From contig JANXVQ010000269.1 of NCBI GenBank assembly GCA_025351545.1, positions 1-6,002 of the forward strand: a stretch of 6,002 bases of DNA. The letters are read 5' to 3'. Under the pieces are notes generated by a model that saw only the letters and a list, made by a program, of their open reading frames with translations, did no database searches and was not told the DNA's origin. Of the stretch, positions 1-4,966 are shown piece by piece. Each line of letters opens with the position of its first letter. The stretch's first letter is position 1. The position numbers and the translations under genes are program-made. Source of the DNA: Spirosoma sp. GTDB lineage: Bacteria > Bacteroidota > Bacteroidia > Cytophagales > Spirosomataceae.

Positions 1-269
1 TCAGGAATTTCCCGTTTGGCGAAACCGGCCATCGGCGCTACGGTCTTTGTCCAGATTTGCTGGCTGGTTCCCGTGCCGACTTTATTTTCGAGCCGATAAA
101 TGGACGACGATTGCTGGTGAAAACGGTCAAAACTTAGTTCATCCTGCACCCAGAGTAAGATTAGAATACCAACGGCTAACCCGGCTGTTAACCCCGTGAT
201 GTTAATCAGCGAATAAAATCTGTTCTTCAATAAATTTCGCCAGGCGGTTCTGAAATAGTTACGTAACAT
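1..269 (-). CDS. ABC transporter permease, MacB/FtsX type (5' part only)
   Basis: Inner-membrane permease of the MacB/FtsX family, whose members export compounds or extract lipoproteins with a separate ATPase. The 89 visible residues begin MLRNYFRTAWRNLLKNR, the typical cytoplasmic lead-in. The first membrane helix follows at about residues 20-43 (LINITGLTAGLAVGILILLW), then the start of the periplasmic MacB_PCD domain (DELSFDRFH at about 46-54). The remaining several hundred codons lie beyond the left edge. I chose the ATG at 269 because the conserved family core starts there. The frame is open upstream to a TGA at 396-398, and that upstream stretch still reads as the longer 'permease prefix' form of the family, so the gene may have lost its original N-terminus. 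A GTG at 390-392 is an alternative start. Whether the remainder is intact cannot be seen. Confidence 0.85.
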   Translation of the reverse strand, partial: MLRNYFRTAWRNLLKNRFYSLINITGLTAGLAVGILILLWVQDELSFDRFHQQSSSIYRLENKVGTGTSQQIWTKTVAPMAGFAKREIP

Positions 270-425
270 AGCAATATTGACTAGAGGGGTTGTTGAATAT
301 TCACTGAACCGGCAGTCGTAATGTCCCGACGGTGAACCACGGGCTATTGCCTTTTTTCGTTTTATGGCAAATGGCTTTATGAACCCCGGCACATCTCACC
401 AGTAGCGCCACCGCGCCCGGCGCTC
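270..425 (-). pseudogene. Remnant of the permease's N-terminal prefix region
   Basis: Read in the frame of the permease, this stretch gives ERRARWRYW, a TGA stop (396-398), then DVPGFIKPFAIKRKK and about 27 further codons running into MLRNYF. An Arg/Trp-rich helix followed by 'GFIKPFAIKRK' is what I expect just before TM1 in the long, prefix-domain permeases of Spirosoma-like bacteria, where TGG-CGA-GAT (W-R-D) would be normal. The TGA is therefore best read as a CGA-to-TGA nonsense change. The first part of the prefix domain, including its start codon, is missing, because PadR-like sequence abuts directly at about 426. Family assignment is by recognition of the motif; the deletion is inference. 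Confidence 0.6.
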
Positions 426-604
426 GCAGGCCGTAACGATGAACAGTCGTTTTTGGCGGCCACTTTGTTCGGTGGTGGGTTCCCCATCTCCGATTTTACC
501 ATTCCCTTATCTTCCAACCGCTGCAACGCTGCGTGAATCTGGTTCAGGCGCACCGATCGACCGGTTTGTTCGATAATTTCCAGGTCCGTTTCATAGGTTT
601 GCAT
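426..604 (-). pseudogene. PadR-family regulator, degraded copy A
   Basis: PadR proteins are small winged-helix repressors that usually control the neighbouring transporter. From the ATG at 604 the frame reads MQTYETDLE then IIEQTGRSVRLNQIHAALQR and LEDKGMVKSEMG, the PadR recognition helix and start of the wing. Compared with copy B (1925-2270), about 20-24 codons are missing after MQTY (helix 1, the 'EEIVLLTVAVL..YGVA' segment). The frame then breaks between about 462 and 475, after MGNPPPNK. It continues in another frame as SGRQKRLFIVTAC, the usual end of the wing, and runs straight into permease prefix sequence. The C-terminal dimerisation helix is absent. With an internal deletion, a frameshift and a lost 3' end, it cannot make a normal PadR. 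Confidence 0.75.
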
Positions 605-614
605 TAGTTCTATC

Positions 615-627
615 TTTGCTGAGCAAA
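615..627. promoter_or_regulatory. Small dyad TTTGC-TGA-GCAAA upstream of padR A
   Basis: A perfect 5-bp inverted repeat with a 3-bp centre lies about 11 bases before the padR A start codon. The equivalent site in copy B (2293-2305) is TTTGC-AGA-ACAAA, so one arm is conserved and the other differs by one base. Its position between promoter and start codon suits a PadR autorepression site, but no binding data can be read from sequence. Confidence 0.35.
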
Positions 628-699
628 TGACTTGCCAATACCAGAAACGTAGCTTAGTAGGCTTGTAATGGCTTTTTTGAGAAACGTAGCGTAAATGTA

Positions 700-717
700 T
701 TGTCCAGATTCGGACAA
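700..717. promoter_or_regulatory. 18-bp palindrome, operator candidate A
   Basis: TTGTCC-AGATTC-GGACAA is a perfect 6-bp inverted repeat. An 18-bp palindrome of the same outer sequence (TTGTYC...CGRACAA) lies at 2389-2406 upstream of padR B. A single further half-site, GGACAA, is at 733-738. The palindrome lies between the divergent padR A and isomerase genes and could serve either. Confidence 0.45.
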
Positions 718-893
718 AGTCTGTACGGTTTAGGACAACCGGCTGAGCAATGCTCAACTACAGCCCAAACTGTTTGCCGTGGCTTATGTCTGCATATGAG
801 ATTTGTTTCTTCAGTAGAATGGATTCCTGCAACTGTATGGGTAAAGCCAATACCTTCCTTCCTTTTGTTTAGAAATATATACTTTGCTTTTTT
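718..893 (+). promoter_or_regulatory. Upstream region of the isomerase gene
   Basis: No gene is supported here. A second short dyad, TGAGC-AAT-GCTCA (744-756), sits inside a possible larger pairing of GGCTG (741-745) with CAGCC (761-765). Just before the ATG, TATACTTTG (878-886) resembles the Bacteroidota -7 box TAnnTTTG but has one extra base. It has no TTG at a proper -33 distance, and using it would give an almost leaderless mRNA. No Shine-Dalgarno sequence is visible. The promoter is therefore not firmly placed. Confidence 0.3.
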
Positions 894-1748
894 ATGAACA
901 ACATAACAAAATTCTTGCTTTGTGGGACACTACTTTCATTAAATGCGGTTACGTTACTGGCTCAAAAAGGGCCGGAGGACAAAGCTGGCTGGAAACTGGG
1001 GGCTCAATCTTATTCGTTTCGGCTGTTTCCTTTTGCCGAAGCATTACGAAAAATTGACAGTTGTGGTCTCAAATACGTCGAGGCTTTTCCGGGCCAGGCA
1101 ATTGGTGGGGGATTAAATGGGAAGATGGACTTTACAATGGACGCTGCTACCCGGCAGGCGGTCAAAAAGTTGATTAAAGATCGGGGACTTACGGTGGTTG
1201 CCTATGGCGTGGTCAATCCAAAAACCGATGAAGATTGGAAAACCCTATTTGAGTTTGCCAAGGACATGGGTATATTAAACATTAACTCTGAACCGACGCC
1301 TGAGCAAATGCCGATGGTTCGCAAACTAGCCGATCAGTACAAAATCAACGTAGCGCTTCATAACCACCCCAAGCCATCACGATACTGGCATCCCGATACT
1401 GTTTTGGCGGCTATTGGTGGCAGCAAATATGTGGGTTCCTGTTCTGATATTGGACACTGGGTACGCTCGGGGCTTGACCCGGTCGAATGCCTGAAAAAGC
1501 TGAATGGCCACGTTCTGGGCATGCACTTCAAGGATGTGAAAAAAGACACACCCGACGGGAAATACCACGATGTTGTCTGGGGAACGGGCGATTGCAAAAT
1601 CGAAGCGGTTATTACCGAACTGAAACGCCAGCACTTCAAAGGCCCGATATCGGCGGAGTACGAATACCATTGGGAAAATAACGGACCCGAAATTGCTGAA
1701 AGCGTTAAAAACTTCCACGAGATTTATAACCGCGTGAAGGTGCAGTAA
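894..1748 (+). CDS. Secreted sugar phosphate isomerase/epimerase-like TIM-barrel protein
   Basis: A 284-residue protein of the xylose isomerase-like TIM-barrel family (AP endonuclease 2 superfamily), common in Bacteroidota as exported sugar isomerases/epimerases of unknown substrate. A Sec signal peptide covers residues 1-23 (KFLLC-GTLLSLNAVTLLA, cut before QKG). Cys10 lacks a lipobox context, so a soluble periplasmic protein is likely. The barrel starts at WKLGAQSYSFR (33-43). Likely metal and active-site residues are Glu133 (INSEP), His156 and His158 (LHNH), Asp185 and His188 (SDIGHW), His211 (GMHFKD) and Glu255 (SAEYEYHW), in the family's usual order. The length is normal and the frame undamaged, unlike its neighbours. 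It stands alone: divergent from padR A and convergent with locus B. The ATG at 894 is chosen because it gives the complete signal peptide. The substrate cannot be deduced. Confidence 0.88.
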   Translation: MNNITKFLLCGTLLSLNAVTLLAQKGPEDKAGWKLGAQSYSFRLFPFAEALRKIDSCGLKYVEAFPGQAIGGGLNGKMDFTMDAATRQAVKKLIKDRGLTVVAYGVVNPKTDEDWKTLFEFAKDMGILNINSEPTPEQMPMVRKLADQYKINVALHNHPKPSRYWHPDTVLAAIGGSKYVGSCSDIGHWVRSGLDPVECLKKLNGHVLGMHFKDVKKDTPDGKYHDVVWGTGDCKIEAVITELKRQHFKGPISAEYEYHWENNGPEIAESVKNFHEIYNRVKVQ

Positions 1749-1778
1749 GATGTGGGGTTGCCTGTTATGTAAAGTTCC

Positions 1779-1816
1779 GTTGGCTGGTGCGGCAAGATAT
1801 TGACGTGCCAGCCAAC
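1779..1816. terminator. Hairpin after the isomerase gene
   Basis: GTTGGCTGG (1779-1787) and CCAGCCAAC (1808-1816) form a perfect 9-bp stem, extendable by G-U and G-C pairs to about 13 bp, around a 12-base loop. It begins 30 bases after the isomerase stop codon and just beyond the end of the convergent locus B. Neither strand shows a T-run after the stem, so it is either an atypical terminator or an mRNA 3'-end stabiliser for both sides. Confidence 0.5.
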
Positions 1817-1822
1817 ACAACT

Positions 1823-1924
1823 CTACTCATTTCGTAAACTGTTTGTCGGGTTCATCAGGGCGGCTTTGATACTATGAAAAACAACCGTTAGCAGGGCAAT
1901 GCCCATGGCCAGCATGGGGCGTTT
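1823..1924 (-). pseudogene. C-terminal remnant of an ABC permease (locus B)
   Basis: Directly after the padR B stop codon, and in the same frame, come KRPM, LAMGIALLTVVFHSIKAALM and NPTNSLRNE, then TAG (1823-1825). The pattern 'GIALLTV.F.S.KAAL.NP..SLR.E' is the characteristic last membrane helix and C-terminal tail of MacB/FtsX-type permeases of this group. About 34 codons remain; the rest, normally around 800 codons in the long form, is absent. The remnant shows that padR B once preceded a permease, as in the standard arrangement, and that one large deletion joined the padR end to the permease tail. It has no plausible function. Confidence 0.7.
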
Positions 1925-2270
1925 TCATAGGCTGATGGCAGGTAAGGCATTGGGAGAGATTGACTCCCATAACTGGTCTCGCATAGCCCGTATATCGTGC
2001 CGGGCGCGACTGCCCGGCGCCGTAACGGCGAACAAACGCTCGCGCCGACCTCCGCGCCCGGCGGTGGCATTGCCCATATGCGACTTGAGCATACCTATAC
2101 CTTTTTCTTCCAGCCTATGTAGGGCCGCATGAACGGCGCTGATACTCACCGAACGGCCCGTTTGCTGCTTCCAGTTCGTCAGTTATGGCCACGCCGTAAG
2201 CAGCATCATTTAAAACGGCAACAGTCAGTAAAACGATTTCTTCAAACTCGCTTAAGTACGTTCGTTTCAT
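1925..2270 (-). pseudogene. PadR-family regulator, copy B, single-base frameshift
   Basis: From the ATG at 2270 the gene reads MKRTYLSEFEEIVLLTVAVL, NDAAYGVAITDELE, the start of a normal PadR winged helix. It then goes out of frame. Removing one A of GGAAGCAG (plus-strand T at 2169-2170) restores QQTGRSVSISAVHAALHRL and EEKG through to the end at LPAISL, giving a 114-residue protein of ordinary length. A second change is a perfect 6-bp tandem duplication (ATACCT twice, 2091-2102, plus strand) that inserts two codons (Ile-Gly) where the family reads EEKGMLKS. As it stands, translation from 2270 leaves the PadR frame after DELE. A GTG at 2147-2149 could start a truncated form lacking helix 1. 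The target was presumably the permease now deleted downstream. A sequencing error cannot be excluded for the frameshift. Confidence 0.8.
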
Positions 2271-2292
2271 GCCTCAACTAATAAGATTAACT

Positions 2293-2406
2293 TTTGCAGA
2301 ACAAATGCTTTGCCAATCCCAGAAAAGTAGCTCTATTGTTTATAATCGCCTGTTTGTTGAGAAATACGCTATCCGAAATCATACACGTTTGTTCGATGCC
2401 GAACAA
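2293..2406 (-). repeat. padR upstream region, copy B (homologous to 615-717)
   Basis: Counterpart of the copy A upstream DNA, read on the minus strand. It has the same order of elements from palindrome to start codon: palindrome, TTTCTCAA block, GCTACTTTTCTGG, ATTGGCAA, CATTTG, small dyad. Small length differences (about 9 bases after the palindrome, 2 in the middle) distinguish it from copy A. The AGAAA-type direct repeat seen in copy A is present but weaker (2321-2331 and 2360-2370). TACTTTTC is the candidate -7 box. The region is shared with the divergent TrpF-like gene. Confidence 0.65.
2389..2406. promoter_or_regulatory. 18-bp palindrome, operator candidate B
   Basis: TTGTTCG-ATGC-CGAACAA is a perfect 7-bp inverted repeat, the same length and outer sequence as the copy A palindrome at 700-717. 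It lies 119 bases upstream of the padR B start and 13 bases before the -33-like TTG of the TrpF-like gene. A protein bound here could affect both directions. Confidence 0.5.
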
Positions 2407-2418
2407 TCAAGATAGACA

Positions 2419-2452
2419 TTGGTAATACAATGCGTAGCTGTCCGTAACTTTG
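2419..2452 (+). promoter_or_regulatory. Promoter of the TrpF-like gene
   Basis: TTG (2419-2421), a 23-base spacer and TAACTTTG (2445-2452) fit the Bacteroidota pattern TTG-N17-23-TAnnTTTG, with an exact -7 box. Transcription would begin near 2459, leaving a leader of about 25 bases before the ATG at 2485. The boxes lie inside the open frame that extends upstream to 2419, which argues that the upstream codons are not translated. Confidence 0.55.
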
Positions 2453-2484
2453 TGGCTGTGCTCCAACAACCGTACGCTGAAATT

Positions 2485-3120
2485 ATGGCTCTCAAAACTC
2501 TCGTTAAAATCTCCAACGTAACAAATCTTAGTGATGCACGGTATTGCGCTGGTATGGGCGTTGATATGCTCGGCTTTTCGATGGATGCTGATTCGCCGGA
2601 CTACGTTGATCCAAAGAAATTCGGCGAAATAAGGGCGTGGGTGGCGGGTGTACAAATCGTTGGAGAAACGACGACGACTGATCCTGAAATCATCGAACAA
2701 CTTCTTGAAACCTACCAGCCCGACTTCTTGCAGGTCGACGAAGCGGCTTTGCTCCCTTATCTCAGTACGTTTGGTAAATCGCCCGCTTCACTCCGGCTTA
2801 TTTTGCGGGTCGATATAGCACACCTCACACTCGGCCAGCTCGATACACTGTTGCAGACAAGTGTTGCCAATGCCGACTATGTACTGCTCGAAAGTAATGG
2901 CCCACTTCATATGGATGATGACTTAAAAACGTTTTTACAGCGGCAGGCAGCCCGTTATCCAATCTTGCTGGGAACCGGTATTTCGGCCGAAAATGTTCAT
3001 GAGCTGCTGACTGCGTTATCGGTCAGGGGCATTGCCCTGAGTGGGGGTCTGGAAGAACAGCCTGGCAACAAAGAGTTCGGCGAATTGATGGATATACTGG
3101 AAGCGATTGAAGAGGATTAG
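2485..3120 (+). CDS. Phosphoribosylanthranilate isomerase-like protein lacking the catalytic Cys and Asp
   Basis: A 211-residue protein with the length and layout of TrpF, the (beta/alpha)8 enzyme of tryptophan synthesis. Family landmarks are VKISNVTNLSDA (7-18, for KICG.T...DA), AGMGVDMLGFSMDADSPDYV (22-41, for AGAD.LGF.F...SPRYV), LLGTGISAENV (161-171, for the GGL.P.NV phosphate loop) and GIALSGGLEEQPGNKEF (182-198, for SSGVE..PG.KD). The catalytic cysteine of KICG is Ser10 here. The general-acid aspartate appears as Glu136 (LLESNG), and the GGTG loop that should follow is missing. Phosphate-binding features are kept. It is therefore probably not an active PRA isomerase but a paralogue with another ligand or a regulatory role; no trp genes are nearby. 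The start at ATG 2485 is chosen over an upstream TTG (2419) because of family length and the promoter between them. Confidence 0.75.
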   Translation: MALKTLVKISNVTNLSDARYCAGMGVDMLGFSMDADSPDYVDPKKFGEIRAWVAGVQIVGETTTTDPEIIEQLLETYQPDFLQVDEAALLPYLSTFGKSPASLRLILRVDIAHLTLGQLDTLLQTSVANADYVLLESNGPLHMDDDLKTFLQRQAARYPILLGTGISAENVHELLTALSVRGIALSGGLEEQPGNKEFGELMDILEAIEED

Positions 3121-3173
3121 TTGATCGTTGCGCCCAATAAATAGCCTGAAGGGCCATAATAGCACAAATACTG

Positions 3174-3329
3174 TTGATTGGCCACTACTATGTATTGCCT
3201 ACTATCATTGAAAACACACATCCATCCATAAGCGCGTCCATTCTTCCTATTCTCCTTTTGTTGAGCCTGTTCACCTGGTACGTTTACATCGTATTTAAAC
3301 AACGGTCCGGCGCTCCGGGGAAGCCATGA
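3174..3329 (+). CDS. Possible small membrane protein overlapping the pspC start
   Basis: An open frame of at least 51 codons ends in TGA at 3327-3329, overlapping the ATG of the next gene as ATGA, the usual sign of translational coupling. It encodes one clear membrane segment (SILPILLLLSLFTWYVYIVF) followed by a basic tail KQRSGAPGKP, consistent with the positive-inside rule. The weak point is the start: there is no ATG in frame, and TTG at 3174 is the best candidate. A promoter-like pair (3257-3286) falls inside it. I recognise no family. It may equally be untranslated leader. Confidence 0.3.
   Translation: MIGHYYVLPTIIENTHPSISASILPILLLLSLFTWYVYIVFKQRSGAPGKP
3257..3286 (+). promoter_or_regulatory. 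Promoter candidate for the pspC-liaF-like pair
   Basis: TTTG (3257-3260), an 18-base spacer and TACGTTTA (3279-3286) match the Bacteroidota -33/-7 pattern with one mismatch in the last base of the -7 box. Transcription would begin near 3293, about 33 bases before the ATG at 3326. Confidence 0.4.
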
Positions 3330-3829
3330 ACAAACGATTGGAACGTATTGCTGACCAGGCCCAAATTGGGGGTGTCTGCGCTGGTCTGGCCGATTATTTT
3401 GGAATTGATCGCACGTTGGTGCGTCTACTTTTTGTGGTCGGGATTTTTCTGCCCCATTTTCCCGCTATCATCATTTATATTATCTTGTGGATCGCATTGC
3501 CCCAACGCTACTCTGTTGGATCTGTCGGTCAATCAACCGTTTACGCAAACCCTATTTTCTCCATGAATCCCTATAATCCAAATAAGCCCGCATCGCCCGA
3601 TCGTAGTATCATTGGCGGAGCCGTTCTAATTCTTCTTGGCATCCTGTTCCTGATTGATCGCTACTTCGACATCAACTTCGGTGATTTGTGGCCGTTTATT
3701 CTGATTGCTATCGGCTTATGGTTGATTTTCAGAGATCGAATCAAGACTCCGTTCGACCATAATCAGAATGATGCCTACAAAAGCGATCCGACTCAAAATA
3801 CGCCGAACGACCCGAACGGCACCTTATAA
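3326..3829 (+). CDS. PspC-domain membrane protein with LiaI/LiaF-like TM pair
   Basis: A 167-residue inner-membrane protein. Residues 1-60 are a PspC domain: basic start MNKRLERI, the signature GGVCAGLADYFGIDRTLVRL (15-34), a membrane segment to about 57 and the closing ILWIALP. A proline/asparagine-rich linker (62-93) follows, then two hydrophobic helices (about 94-111 and 119-136, with DLWPFILIAIG) of the LiaI/LiaF TM type, and a polar tail. PspC proteins sense or buffer envelope stress, in enterobacteria through PspA/PspF; Bacteroidota versions are largely uncharacterised. The gene precedes a LiaF-like gene by 75 bases on the same strand and shares the 'xLWPxxLIxxG' helix with it, so the two products may pair in the membrane. 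The ATG at 3326 gives the standard domain start. Confidence 0.85.
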   Translation: MNKRLERIADQAQIGGVCAGLADYFGIDRTLVRLLFVVGIFLPHFPAIIIYIILWIALPQRYSVGSVGQSTVYANPIFSMNPYNPNKPASPDRSIIGGAVLILLGILFLIDRYFDINFGDLWPFILIAIGLWLIFRDRIKTPFDHNQNDAYKSDPTQNTPNDPNGTL

Positions 3830-3843
3830 GTGACAGAGAATGC

Positions 3844-3885
3844 AGGCAATAGGACGTCAATGTAAACACATCTTATTGATTGCCT
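3844..3885 (+). other. Bulged hairpin between pspC and the LiaF-like gene
   Basis: AGGCAA (3844-3849) pairs with TTGCCT (3880-3885), and TCAAT (3857-3861) with ATTGA (3875-3879), giving an 11-bp stem with a seven-base bulge on one side and a 13-base loop. No T-run follows. It could modulate read-through, mRNA stability or translation of the downstream gene, or be chance in a short AT-rich spacer. Confidence 0.35.
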
Positions 3886-3904
3886 CATAAAGATAAAAAC
3901 GATT

Positions 3905-4951
3905 ATGCAACGAAGAAACGGATTATTCTGGGGCATTGCTCTACTTACGCTGGGCGTACTTTTTCTGGCTCGGCGGGCGGGCTGGTTAGATGTGGATTGG
4001 CATTCACTCGTGAATTTGTGGCCTGCTTTATTAATTCTGGCGGGCGTTAATCTGATTCTGGAACGGCGTGGCAATCCGGCGGCTTTTATTACAACCGTAA
4101 TGCTGGCCGTAGCTGTACCCACCACACTGTTTGGCTTTCTATCCCACGACCGAAATCGCGAAGGATTTGATATGCGCTGGAATCAGAACGACGATGATAA
4201 CGACAACAACGACAATAACAGCGAGAGCGACTCGGACAATGGCAATGACGACAACGATGGTGAAGATAGCTATCGTTCAGAACGGGAACGCCGGAAGTCG
4301 GAAAGCACCGAAACGCACACCAATACATTTGCCGAAGCAATGGACACTGATACACGGGAAGCCGTGTTGAAATTATCGGGTGGGGCCGGCCGGTTTGTTA
4401 TCAGCGAACCAACAACCGAACTCATCAAAGCCGATACCAAACAAAGGGTCGGGACGTATTCAATGTCGGTGGATCGTGATGCCGTAACGCACATTCCAAT
4501 GGTTGAGCTAAAGCCGACGGAAGAAAACCAGCACGTTGATCTGAAAAACGGCAATTTTGATAACCGTGTAGATGTTCATCTGAACGCCACTCCCGTTTGG
4601 ACAATGGATGTAGCGCTCGGCGCTGGTCAGGGCGATTTGGATTTGAGCGCTTATACCGTGAAGAGTTTGAAACTGGCGGTTGGTGCCGCTGATCTCGATC
4701 TGAAACTGGGTGCTAAATCGGACCAGACCGACGTGAAATTAGATGTGGGTGCGGCTTCGGTTACGGTTCGGGTTCCTAAAGAAGTTGGTTGCCGGATCAA
4801 GAAAGATGGTGCCCTGAATATAGAGCAGCTGGACGATTTTGCCGATGTAGGCGGGGGGGAGTTTGTCAGTCCCGGCTATGACACGGCCAAAAAGAAAATG
4901 ACTATCCGTTTCGACGGTGGCATATCTCGATTTAAAGTTGTGCGATACTAA
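3905..4951 (+). CDS. LiaF-like envelope stress membrane protein with Asp/Asn-rich linker
   Basis: A 348-residue protein. The N-terminus (1-80) carries three hydrophobic segments: FWGIALLTLGVLFLA (8-22), LWPALLILAGVNLIL (38-52) and FITTVMLAVAVPTTLFGFL (61-79), the LiaI/LiaF-type membrane domain. Residues 92-121 are a very acidic low-complexity linker (DDDNDNNDNN, NGNDDNDGED), followed by a charged stretch RSERERRKSES. Residues about 150-348 form an all-beta 'toast-rack'/LiaF C-terminal domain, visible as repeated short strands around Gly-Ala turns (ALGAGQGDLDL, AVGAADLDLKL, DVGAASVTVRV). In Bacillus, LiaF holds back the LiaRS two-component system; no such system is in this window, so a different partner, perhaps the PspC protein upstream, is likely. 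The ATG at 3905 begins with basic residues just before TM1; no Shine-Dalgarno sequence is visible. Confidence 0.8.
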   Translation: MQRRNGLFWGIALLTLGVLFLARRAGWLDVDWHSLVNLWPALLILAGVNLILERRGNPAAFITTVMLAVAVPTTLFGFLSHDRNREGFDMRWNQNDDDNDNNDNNSESDSDNGNDDNDGEDSYRSERERRKSESTETHTNTFAEAMDTDTREAVLKLSGGAGRFVISEPTTELIKADTKQRVGTYSMSVDRDAVTHIPMVELKPTEENQHVDLKNGNFDNRVDVHLNATPVWTMDVALGAGQGDLDLSAYTVKSLKLAVGAADLDLKLGAKSDQTDVKLDVGAASVTVRVPKEVGCRIKKDGALNIEQLDDFADVGGGEFVSPGYDTAKKKMTIRFDGGISRFKVVRY

Positions 4952-4966
4952 CGTACAATTGAACGC

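Larger units (their letters stand above)
615..717 (-). repeat. padR upstream region, copy A (homologous to 2293-2406)
   Basis: Read on the minus strand, this region matches the DNA upstream of padR copy B. The best block (615-653 against 2293-2331) is identical at 33 of 39 positions without gaps. It includes GCTAC-N-TTTCTGG and ATTGGCAA followed by CATTTG. A further homologous stretch around TTTCTCAA and an 18-bp palindrome at the far end are also shared, with small gaps. Inside copy A the 11-mer AGAAACGTAGC (plus strand) occurs twice, at 643-653 and 680-690. TACGTTTC within it resembles a Bacteroidota -7 box (TAnnTTTG). The block probably carries the padR promoter and operators. Confidence 0.65.

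Noticed and set aside
346..375. TTGCC...TTTTTT...GGCAA upstream of the permease as a terminator
   Set aside because: Only 5 bp of stem with the T-run inside the loop, and the stretch is explained as permease prefix codons (IKRKKA).
700..897. Plus-strand 65-codon frame ending just inside the isomerase gene
   Set aside because: It begins inside the operator palindrome, shows no domain and covers the promoter region of two divergent genes.
1358..1820. Two long minus-strand open frames opposite the isomerase gene
   Set aside because: They lie antisense to a clear, conserved TIM-barrel gene, have no recognisable motifs, and one crosses the terminator hairpin. They are frame shadows.
1999..2018. 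GC-rich palindrome GCCGGGC-N6-GCCCGGC inside padR B, with the 10-mer GCCGGGCGCG also at 2053-2062 and 412-421 on the other strand
   Set aside because: The copies lie in Arg/Gly/Ala-rich coding stretches of the PadR wing and the permease prefix, where GC-rich codons recur. I see no mobile-element boundaries, so a repeat element is not supported.
1..2406. Insertion sequence or integron explanation for the paired padR modules
   Set aside because: No transposase or integrase frame, terminal inverted repeats or target-site duplications could be found around either module.
3117..3302. Minus-strand 61-codon open frame between the TrpF-like and pspC genes
   Set aside because: No recognisable motif or hydrophobic segment. 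The opposite strand holds a better candidate with a membrane helix, an ATGA overlap and a promoter-like pair.
4178..4267. CRISPR-like or tandem-repeat array in the GAC/AAC-rich stretch
   Set aside because: It is in frame within the LiaF-like gene, codes an acidic linker, and has no regular repeat-spacer unit.
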